From assembly GCA_024401215.1 (NCBI GenBank), contig JAKSLL010000012.1:1-64000 (forward strand): 64,000 bases of DNA, written 5' to 3'. This DNA comes from Bacteroidaceae bacterium (lineage in GTDB: Bacteria > Bacteroidota > Bacteroidia > Bacteroidales > Bacteroidaceae). The stretch's first letter is position 1. Each line of letters starts with the position of its first letter. The notes beneath the pieces are model-generated. The model had not been told where the DNA came from. It made no database searches and was given only the letters and a program-made list of their open reading frames with translations. Made by a program: the position numbers and the translations under genes. Shown here piece by piece: positions 55,642 to 61,847 of this stretch.

Positions 55642-55827
55642 CTACTTGTTTTTTCTTCTATGACTGAAAAATGCATACAATACGATAGCAATTATCACAA
55701 CAACAGCCAGTAACCCCGAGGAACCACTACCATCTCTTACAGAATAATCTCTACCATGTCTGTCATAAGCAAGCAAAGGAAGCACATTCAGCACTAACAA
55801 TGCGAAAGAAATAAAATGTCGTCTCAT
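55642..55827 (-). CDS. Small membrane protein (61 aa)
   Basis: There is an N-terminal hydrophobic segment, ISFALLVLNVLPLLAY, which could be a signal peptide, and a second one, LLAVVVIIAIVLYAFF, near the basic C-terminus (SHRRKNK). A Gly/Ser/Asp hinge lies between them. This suggests either one cleaved signal and one anchor, or two TM helices. It is the first gene in the unit of operator module 3, followed by the zinc-ribbon gene. It may localise that unit to the membrane; the function is unknown. Confidence 0.6.
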   Translation of the reverse strand: MRRHFISFALLVLNVLPLLAYDRHGRDYSVRDGSGSSGLLAVVVIIAIVLYAFFSHRRKNK

Positions 55828-55855
55828 AATTTAAATTCAGATTTGATTTGTTGTG

Positions 55856-55904
55856 CAAAGGTACGACTATCCCACGCATGTTGTACATCTTTACAAGGTT
55901 GTAA
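55856..55904 (-). promoter_or_regulatory. Shared promoter-operator module 3
   Basis: TTACAACCTTGTAA (55904-55891), exactly 27 bp, TACCTTTG (55863-55856). The spacer contains GTACAA near its palindrome-proximal end, as in modules 1 and 2. Confidence 0.75.
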
Positions 55905-55948
55905 AGTCCTTATTTTACATCAAAGAACACATCAAGGTCGAACTATGT

Positions 55949-56272
55949 TTATGCAGGAAATATATTGCTAAGCAACTCCAGCACCACCGATGCAGGTAAT
56001 GACAGAGTATTTCCACTGGCAAAGTTATATCTAATATCCTCACCTTTACTTGCCAAGTCATTCAGCAATTCTATCTCCCAATCCTCTGGTCCGTTAGATA
56101 ATTTTTCATATATCCAAAGCACATCAGAAGCTTCCAACTCGATAATCTTGCCATCAATCGAATACACCAAACTTTCATTGTTCTGTGCCTTCTCCTTAAG
56201 GAAGCTCTGAACAAACTGATTAAGTCCTTGATTGTATATGGCACTCAGGTTCTGTATTCTTATATTATTCAT
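55949..56272 (-). CDS. Small protein partner of the zeta-like kinase (107 aa)
   Basis: Its start overlaps the zeta-like gene's stop by 8 nt, so translation is probably coupled. The product is cytoplasmic and helical, with 'YNQGLNQFVQSFLKEKAQ', 'IIELEASDVLWIYEKLS' and 'ASVVLELLSNIFPA'. It has no HTH motif, so it does not look like a self-regulating DNA-binding antitoxin. The pairing could be toxin-antitoxin (as in epsilon-zeta) or an effector with a helper; neither can be shown here. No family was recognised. Confidence 0.55.
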   Translation of the reverse strand: MNNIRIQNLSAIYNQGLNQFVQSFLKEKAQNNESLVYSIDGKIIELEASDVLWIYEKLSNGPEDWEIELLNDLASKGEDIRYNFASGNTLSLPASVVLELLSNIFPA

Positions 56273-56858
56273 ATCCTTTCAATTTTGTGTAAATCTCGTT
56301 ATCGTAAATCTCTCTGCCACCCTCAGCAATCTGCATCGGCACAAACCCACTATTGTTGTCTATATGCCAATAATCAACAATAGGTATATATAGATTGAAA
56401 AGGTTGTGGATACCTCGCTCGTATCTGCGATGAATAATATCGGTAGGAATGTTATGCCCTCCAGACTTTACTCGAAGAGCGACACGCGCTACTGCCAGAT
56501 CAGACGATTCAAGCCAATAGAAAAACAATGCCACCTTGAATCCCTTGGCATGAGCCTTATGAACAAGGGTATAGAAATTGCGTGTAGATAATGTCGTTTC
56601 TATACAGAAACTCTCATTATGTTCGAGCTGTTCATCTATCCTCTGCAACATGCACCTTCCTGCAGCAAAGGCAGCCGACTCCACATTTTCCGGACACATC
56701 TCTCTGGCTATTTCATCCGCATTGATGAAAAGCGGAACATTAAACTGTTCAGATAATCGATTGCGGAAAGCAGTCGTCTTTCCTGCACCATTACAGCCTG
56801 CAACGATATAAAGAATCTTGCCCGACTGTTCATTTAAGTTAATGCTGATATTGTTCAT
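56265..56858 (-). CDS. Zeta-toxin-like P-loop kinase
   Basis: This 197-aa protein has Walker A 'GCNGAGKTT' (residues 22-30). 'FINADEIAREM' and 'FCIETTLSTRNF' follow: the Asp/Glu-containing positions that in zeta toxins and related small-molecule kinases position substrate. Later come 'KGFKVALFFYWLES', 'ARVALRVKSGGHNIPTDIIHRRYERG' with a lid-like basic helix, and 'YIPIVDYWHIDNN'. Zeta toxins phosphorylate UDP-N-acetylglucosamine, but Bacteroidales homologs of this short form are uncharacterised. It is followed with 8-nt overlap by a 107-aa gene. It lies downstream of operator module 4 and the helicase stub. Confidence 0.75.
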   Translation of the reverse strand: MNNISINLNEQSGKILYIVAGCNGAGKTTAFRNRLSEQFNVPLFINADEIAREMCPENVESAAFAAGRCMLQRIDEQLEHNESFCIETTLSTRNFYTLVHKAHAKGFKVALFFYWLESSDLAVARVALRVKSGGHNIPTDIIHRRYERGIHNLFNLYIPIVDYWHIDNNSGFVPMQIAEGGREIYDNEIYTKLKGYE

Positions 56859-56932
56859 GATACTATCTTTTTTTCATTTAGAAAGTATATAACTGCTAAA
56901 GAAATTACATATTGCCTTAGGAAGAGCGTTCG

Positions 56933-57070
56933 TCAATCCCACATACATACTGTGTCTTCATATATTTCTGTTGACTTTCCTGTTCCCACCTTTTCTGACA
57001 GGAATATGTTAGCATTGGTATTTTTGACCAAATCAAACGCTATGTCTATTTGTTTGTTAGTTCTTGGCAT
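56933..57070 (-). pseudogene. Truncated helicase stub (Walker A only)
   Basis: From ATG 57070 the frame reads MPRTNKQIDIAFDLV, NTNANIFLSEKVGTGKST, then ends after a few unrelated residues. This is the beginning of the PIF1/UvrD-like superfamily 1 helicases of Bacteroidales, whose N-terminus has '...NIFLTGKAGTGKTTFL'. Only ~35 of several hundred residues remain. The longer frame starting at 57136 lies upstream of the -7 box and is not used. Its operator module is intact. Confidence 0.55.
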
Positions 57071-57114
57071 TGTATTATTGTTTGTAGATAAGTTCCGAGT
57101 GTGAAAAACCGCTG

Positions 57115-57163
57115 CAAAATTACAAAGATATTGCATTGTTAGGACAGCATTACAAGGTTGTAG
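57115..57163 (-). promoter_or_regulatory. Shared promoter-operator module 4
   Basis: Palindrome with one change, CTACAACCTTGTAA (57163-57150), exactly 27 bp, TAATTTTG (57122-57115), then CAGCGG. The TACAA half site in the spacer has decayed to TAACAA. It precedes the helicase stub and may feed the zeta-like pair. Confidence 0.65.
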
Positions 57164-57654
57164 AGTTCACTTTCAAAACAAAATATTGAAGCCTGTAAGC
57201 CTGTTTCTCTTACAATTATTGTTTTGTAGAGGATACGCCAAGAGCCCTTTTCCAAGAAAAGTAGACTCCTGTGATGCCTGTGGATGTTTTTACGTCTTGC
57301 CATGATATTTAAAGTCTTGTTGAGGGTTACGGTTATAAGATTGTTGATGATTAAAAAGAGCGTAGGTATCTTATTTCTGCTCGTTTGCGTATCAGGCTTA
57401 CAACAGCCTTCCCAATAACGAGTCTTACAAAATAGACACCTAAGTATGGACACAATACACACACGCGTGCGTGATGGCCAAAACAGCCCTCGGCGCGCAA
57501 ACGGTGATCAACAATCCAACCGTAGCTTCTATGTCCTCTTGGTTTGTTGGGAATCTGATGTGGTAGTTTAGATTTTCAAAAACAAGCGTCCATAAACGCT
57601 TTTTCAAATATGTAGTTCCTTGCCCGCAGGCAAGAGGTTGCTTACTGCAACCAT
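57164..57654. other. Gene-free stretch downstream of the polyvalent cluster
   Basis: Short frames on either strand here have no domain-like content. Two adjacent perfect hairpins, CTTGCC-CGCA-GGCAAG (57619-57634) and GGTTGC-TTACT-GCAACC (57636-57652), lie just past the minus-strand cluster's end and could mark its 3' terminus. Confidence 0.4.
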
Positions 57655-58437
57655 TCAGTCGTCCAATCCTTTTAACGCCATGATGAACCTTGGGCGTGTA
57701 TCATATTTATTTGAATTTCACTATGCAATCAATGCAGATTGGTTTGCCGCTTTGAACATCAATGAATATGTTGGCTGGATGCATGTCTTCGAGGATGTGG
57801 CGATCACTCACAAAGCTCTCCTTGAAATCATCCTCGTTGAGGCGTAACCCCTTGGAGGTGACGTATTCGTAGATTTCCTCCTTTGTGGCAAGGCGTTCGC
57901 ATTGTATGTAGGGTTGTGTTAGAATGGTACGGAACAAACCTACAGCGTCACGCGAGAAACCTATCACCTGCATGGGGCTCTCGGGGAAGAAGTAGTTATG
58001 AAGGGCTATTGCATCAAATGCTTTCTGCAAAGTAGAGTAGATGGAAGTGCGCTCTTTTATCACACACGGTTCTCCTGATTGGTAATAGACTTTAGCCTCT
58101 GCTCCTTGTGCTATCTTCGGTCCAAATGACTCTATGATTTGTTGTTCTGAATCCTCAAACCAAAAGCCAGCAGCTTGTGCCCATTGCTCTACAAACTTCT
58201 CCTGCGTTTCATCTATCTGCCAGTTTGGTACCGTTGCTTTGCTCTTTCCAGCATCTCCACTTGTGTCAAGGCTTGCTCTCGCGTAACTGACGATGGTCTC
58301 CGCCCCGATGAGCACCTTACCCGCACTACAGAGTCCTGCATGCTCTGGCGTATTGAATCTATCAAAGTTGGTGTTGCCATTGTAAATATTGCTTATGTAA
58401 TTATCTATCAGTTGTAATGTATGTGGCGTAAAGCCAT
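57655..58437 (-). pseudogene. Putative polyvalent protein kinase-domain gene with frameshifts at both ends
   Basis: The central ~200-residue frame is intact: 'VLIGAETIVSYARASLDTSG', 'EKFVEQWAQAAGFWFEDSE', 'KIAQGAEAKVYYQSGEPCVIKE', 'HILEDMHPANIFIDVQSGKP' and 'ICIDCI'. The AKVYY-xx-CVIKE and DMHPANIF parts correspond to the ATP-binding Lys and catalytic-type Asp/Asn loops of kinase-like 'polyvalent' proteins of mobile elements. The ATG at 58437 is one T short of reading MAFTPHTLQLIDNY. Near the end, one extra A converts FNKYDTRPRFIMALKGLDD into FK and a stop at 57707. The extended product would be ~260 aa. Unrepaired, only a GTG-started fragment (58315-57707) is open. Confidence 0.55.
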
Positions 58438-58459
58438 TGTATTTTATCGATGTAAATAC

Positions 58460-58696
58460 TCAATCCTTGTCCGTTGGCAGGTATTCCTCTTTGTGACTTA
58501 GATGTTCTGTTGTGTTCCAATCGGGCTCAGGATGGCAGACAATATCAATCACTTCTCGCATTTCCTCATCGCTAAGACCAAGCCCACTGAGTTGCAGTTC
58601 CTCATAGACGTCCAGCGTCCATCGAGGATCTATCAGCTCCGACCAACCTCGTTCATCAAGGTAGAGCAATCCGTTTCTGATATTGCCGTTGTTCAT
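58460..58696 (-). CDS. Small acidic protein of the polyvalent-type cluster (78 aa)
   Basis: The frame is intact and reads naturally (MNNGNIRNGLLYLDERGWSE, PRWTLDVYEELQLSGLG, SDEEMREVIDIVCHPEPDW). It begins 5 nt after the previous gene's true stop at 58702 and ends 22 nt before the kinase-like pseudogene's ATG, so it is the middle gene of a three-gene cluster. Its frame is directly continuous with the kinase gene's current open frame, separated by one TGA. It has no recognised domain. Confidence 0.55.
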   Translation of the reverse strand: MNNGNIRNGLLYLDERGWSELIDPRWTLDVYEELQLSGLGLSDEEMREVIDIVCHPEPDWNTTEHLSHKEEYLPTDKD

Positions 58697-58701
58697 ATTA
58701 T

Positions 58702-58936
58702 CTATTCTTCTTCAGTGACTGAATCTGAGCCAACTTCTGCTCCCGTGAGCAGGGATGCAATAACATGAGCATAGCCTCCCTTTGTACAGCCATACTGTTC
58801 TGGCGGTGAAAAGCGTTTATAAAGTAGCTGTCCACATGTGAATTTGTCTGCATATTCGTCAAGTTCTGCCAGACCTTCGGGAGTAAACCCTCTTTATGAT
58901 GGCTTTGATATGCTCCCAAAAATCTGAATTATTCAT
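58702..58936 (-). pseudogene. Frameshifted small gene of the polyvalent-type cluster
   Basis: ATG 58936 begins MNNSDFWEHIKAIIK. The frame then shifts near 58890 to GFTPEGLAELDEYADKFTCG, LLYKRFSPPEQYGCTKGGYA, HVIASLLTGAEVG, ending in TEEE and a TAG at 58702. One base inserted or removed in the AAAGAGGGTTT stretch rejoins the ~78-aa protein. The alternative open frame in this region (58919-58698) gives low-complexity, unrelated sequence. Confidence 0.55.
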
Positions 58937-59052
58937 TTGTTTCTGTTGATTACTATTTGACTTTGCATTTCTTTGTCCAGTCCTTTTAACGCCATGATGA
59001 ACATTGGGCTTATTCAGTCAGTGACTATTAGGTATCCGAAGTACTGCTTGTC
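58933..59052 (-). pseudogene. C-terminal remnant of a second polyvalent-type gene
   Basis: The minus frame reads DKQYFGYLIVTD, a stop at 59014-59016, then ISPMFIMALKGLDKEMQSQI, ending at the TGA that overlaps the next ATG. FIMALKGLD is also the repaired C-terminus of the kinase-like gene 1.3 kb downstream, so this is the tail of a related, lost gene. Confidence 0.45.
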
Positions 59053-59457
59053 TTGACTAATATTTGTCGCAAATATATTAAAAACAAATCAAACTGCTGT
59101 ATTCTCGGTGCCAAATCTGTGTATATTATATATAATGTGTAGCTTTTGGTGGTAATATTGGACAAAAATGTACATTATGATAGCAAGGCACCTTCGAATT
59201 TATATTTCCCTTAAATCTGTTCACAAGTATGGAGTCGCAAGAAAAAAGGCTGTTTTCTGTTTTTTGGTTCTATTGAGGGGGTAAAATAGAACCAAAGATT
59301 TTTGGGAAAGGGCTATTTTGATAGGTTTTGCGAACCAATTCTGCAAAATGATGTGTTTTTGAGATAATTTTGCATCGTCATTCAACGCAAGGCGATACAC
59401 AGTCATGCGTCATGAATCTCAAAAGATAAAAAATGAATAACGTAAAAATAAGTCAAT
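59053..59457. other. Intergenic stretch with a strong hairpin
   Basis: A perfect 12-bp stem, TTTGGTTCTATT (59263-59274) with AATAGAACCAAA (59285-59296) and a 10-nt loop, is followed by GATTTTTGGG and could terminate + strand RNA. A TAATTTTG -7 box at 59365-59372 precedes the HTH gene, but no -33 box is at the right distance. Confidence 0.45.
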
Positions 59458-59757
59458 ATGATTCAAAACCTAATGAACCAGGCAAGAATGGGTACTATCA
59501 CAATTACTGTGAACCCACAAGATCTGCACGACATGATTGTTCTGGCAGTGCAGGAGGCTGTTGGCCAATCAAAGAAAGATGATAAGCAGCCGCATCGCAC
59601 CTACCTCACTTCTGACGAGGTGATGGAGCATTTGAACATCAGCCGCTCCACACTTGACCGTAAGAGAAAGATGGGCATTCTCGTGCCTGTCAAGATAGGC
59701 AAGCTGAACCGCTACCGCATTGAGGATGTTGAACTGTTCGAGCGTCTTGGAGAATAA
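59458..59757 (+). CDS. Helix-turn-helix DNA-binding protein of the excisionase/HTH_17 type
   Basis: This 99-aa protein has an N-terminal helical part (QNLMNQARMGTITITVNP, DLHDMIVLAVQEAVGQ), then 'TYLTSDEVMEHLNISRSTLDRKRKMGILVPVKIGKLNRYRIEDVE' in content. This is the MerR-like winged-helix used by excisionases and by Bacteroidales mobile-element regulators. Such proteins bind DNA near attachment sites or steer element genes. No integrase or att site is visible. It probably belongs to a former element that also included the polyvalent-type genes, though it is transcribed in the other direction. Confidence 0.8.
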   Translation: MIQNLMNQARMGTITITVNPQDLHDMIVLAVQEAVGQSKKDDKQPHRTYLTSDEVMEHLNISRSTLDRKRKMGILVPVKIGKLNRYRIEDVELFERLGE

Positions 59758-60150
59758 GCATGGCAACGCAAGGTATTAGCTTATACACCTTGGAAGGTTT
59801 CCGCTTGGCTGATGCCGTCCTTGTTTGAGCGTATTTCAAAAACCAATTTGTTTTCTGCCATATTATTATAGTGTGTATCCTCTGAGCTTGCTCTGAACAA
59901 CCTTCTCGGGTTGGTCAACAGAGCGTTAATGTAAGTTAACGCATATTAGGCTATGCGATTGAGGAAACATGTCAGGTTGGGGAAGAAACAAGGATGAAGA
60001 TGATGAACGATGGTGGATGCGATGCATCTCAAAGGCTGCATCTATGGTAAAAAAGAGCAGCAGAAAAGTTGGATATGGAAGATAATCGCAGTAGAAATGT
60101 ATTCCTTTACTGACTTCTGAACCACTTTCAGCACTACTTTTTGGTATACA
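59758..60150. other. Mostly non-coding stretch
   Basis: It holds a 22-codon frame at 59760 (MATQGISLYTLEGFRLADAV...) too short to support, and the small ORF at 59969. No promoter, att site or other element was recognised. Confidence 0.35.
59969..60085 (+). CDS. Possible small basic protein (38 aa)
   Basis: The ATG at 59969 is preceded by GAGGAAAC, a fair ribosome-binding sequence. The product has an acidic start (GWGRNKDEDDERWW) and a basic end (KKSSRKVGYGR), with no known domain. Its brevity and lack of any match to memory make it doubtful. Confidence 0.25.
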   Translation: MSGWGRNKDEDDERWWMRCISKAASMVKKSSRKVGYGR

Positions 60151-60191
60151 AGAAAAAAAAGACTCCTAACTTTCAGCAAGTTAGGAGTCTT
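60151..60191 (-). terminator. Terminator of tRNA-Lys
   Basis: On the minus strand a 12-bp perfect stem, GACTCCTAACTT with AAGTTAGGAGTC (60161-60172 and 60178-60189), is followed by eight T residues: a classic intrinsic terminator just past the tRNA. Confidence 0.85.
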
Positions 60192-60196
60192 TAAAG

Positions 60197-60269
60197 TGAT
60201 CCGCTTGGGGCTCGAACCCAAGACCCCAACATTAAAAGTGTTGTGCTCTACCTACTGAGCTAGCGGATC
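60197..60269 (-). tRNA. tRNA-Lys (UUU)
   Basis: The 73-nt cloverleaf on the minus strand has acceptor GATCCGC/GCGGATC, D-arm GCTCAGTAGGTAGAGC, and anticodon loop CTTTTAA (anticodon TTT) with stem AACAC/GTGTT-like pairing. The T-arm is TTGGGTTCGAGCCCCAA, with discriminator A and no encoded CCA. It reads AAA/AAG lysine codons. Confidence 0.95.
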
Positions 60270-60344
60270 TACCTAATTAAGCTTATGACAAGTCAATTAA
60301 GACTCTGAACATGTTTTTAAGCAGTCATTTGTCGTAAGCGAGTG

Positions 60345-60375
60345 CAAAGGTAGGGACTTTTTTGATTCTGACAAA
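60345..60375 (-). promoter_or_regulatory. Promoter of tRNA-Lys
   Basis: TTTG (60375-60372), 19 bp, TACCTTTG (60352-60345) on the minus strand, ~75 bp before the tRNA 5' end. Confidence 0.65.
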
Positions 60376-60496
60376 ATTTTGGAGATGTTTTTTCATTTTG
60401 TCATGTAAAAAAGCCCTCTCAGAGTCGATGAAAGACAATTTTATTCATATTTTGAAAAGAAAAAGCCCGTATAATTACAAATTTAAGGACGAACAA

Positions 60497-61774
60497 TCAA
60501 AGACGCTTCTTAGCTCTAAAACCATAAATAATGATTACCACGAAACAAACAAGTGGCAGAATGAAGCTAAAGTTTACAGCAGGATGATTCATAACTGTAC
60601 CGAGGTCTATAATTTTGCCCTGAAGTGGTGGCATTAGCGCACCTCCAACAATAGCCATAACAAGAAAGGCTGCTCCAAGAGTGGAATCCTCCGTCTTCAC
60701 ATTTTCGAGAGCAATTCCGTATATAGTAGGGAACATGAGACTCATGAAGAAACTAATACACATAAGGCAATAAAGTCCTGGCATACCAACAATAACAATA
60801 GCGCCTACGGAGCATAAGGCTGCACCTATGCCAAAGACAGCAAGCAGAGTACGGCTGTTAACATACCTCATCAAGAATGTAGAAATGAAACGAGCACTCA
60901 GGAACATCACCATCGCAATGATATTGTATTTCTGAGCTGTCGCCTTATCAATGCCAAGGTTATCGGCATACTGTATGATGAATGTCCATACCATAATTTG
61001 AGCTGCCACATACATCATCTGCGCAAAGACACCCTCACGATAGACGGTGTTTCTCCAAAGATTACTAAGCGTTTCTTTTGCTGTATTGTCCTTCTCTGTT
61101 TTCGCAGTATTTGGCATCTTTGTCAAAGCAAAAACTACCAGTACAAGCAAAACAACAATGCCTATTGCCACATAAGGGTCGCGAATCACAGCCAAGTCCT
61201 GAAGACGGATATCCGCCTTTTCCGCCTCCGACAATGTGCTATAAATGATATTACCCGCAGCATCTCGCTTATCAGAAATGAGATTAGGCAAAACGAGGAA
61301 CGATGCTACCGCCATACCTGAAAGTGAGCCCATAGGATTGAAAGCCTGAGCCAGATTCAAGCGACGTGTTGATGTCTCTTTGCTTCCAAGTGACAGGATA
61401 AAAGGATTTGCTGTGGTCTCAAGAAAAGCAAGTCCGAAAGTCAGGATATAAAGAGACACACAGAAGAAGGTGAACTCCTGATAATTTGCTGCTGGAATAA
61501 AGAGAAATGCTCCGACAGCATATAAGGCGAGTCCCAAAATGATACCACTCTTGTACGAATACTTTTTTATGAATAGAGCAGCAGGGATAGCCATTGTAGC
61601 ATAGCCTCCATAGAAAGCGAACTGAATCATGGACGCCTTTGTCGCGCTGAGCTCCATCAACGTCTGAAACGCTGCTACCATAGGGTTGGTAATGTCATTG
61701 GCAAATCCCCACAAAGCAAACAGGGATGTTGTTAGGATAAAAGGAATTAGATATTTTTTTTCGATTGTCTTCAT
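60497..61774 (-). CDS. fucP: L-fucose:H+ symporter, FucP-type MFS permease
   Basis: This 425-aa integral membrane protein has 12 predicted TM helices. It shows the FucP-subfamily features: 'LFALWGFANDITNPMVAAFQTLMELS' in the first helix with the Asn-Asp pair, 'QFAFYGGYATMAIPAALFIKKYSYKSG', 'FGLAFLETTANPFILSLGS' and, in the C-half, 'CISFFMSLMFPTIYGIALE' and 'MAIVGGALMPPLQGKI'. It would import L-fucose by proton symport in the inner membrane. It begins 73 nt after the fkp stop, so they are probably cotranscribed. Other hexoses are used by relatives, but the fkp neighbour supports fucose. Confidence 0.88.
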   Translation of the reverse strand: MKTIEKKYLIPFILTTSLFALWGFANDITNPMVAAFQTLMELSATKASMIQFAFYGGYATMAIPAALFIKKYSYKSGIILGLALYAVGAFLFIPAANYQEFTFFCVSLYILTFGLAFLETTANPFILSLGSKETSTRRLNLAQAFNPMGSLSGMAVASFLVLPNLISDKRDAAGNIIYSTLSEAEKADIRLQDLAVIRDPYVAIGIVVLLVLVVFALTKMPNTAKTEKDNTAKETLSNLWRNTVYREGVFAQMMYVAAQIMVWTFIIQYADNLGIDKATAQKYNIIAMVMFLSARFISTFLMRYVNSRTLLAVFGIGAALCSVGAIVIVGMPGLYCLMCISFFMSLMFPTIYGIALENVKTEDSTLGAAFLVMAIVGGALMPPLQGKIIDLGTVMNHPAVNFSFILPLVCFVVIIIYGFRAKKRL

Positions 61775-61847
61775 TGTTATATTAGAGTTTTTTACATTAT
61801 TAATAAGAGAGATTCTTTAACCGAGCCATAAGGGGAATTTGATGATT

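Noticed and set aside
57139-57462. 107-aa minus-strand frame
   Set aside because: Low protein character, no start signal, and it overlaps operator module 4.
57661-59011. att-site direct repeats of an integrated element
   Set aside because: Both copies encode the same C-terminal residues of related genes; no integrase is in the window.
60181-60345. tRNA-Lys as integration site for the accessory island
   Set aside because: No duplicated 3' end of the tRNA was found on the island side.
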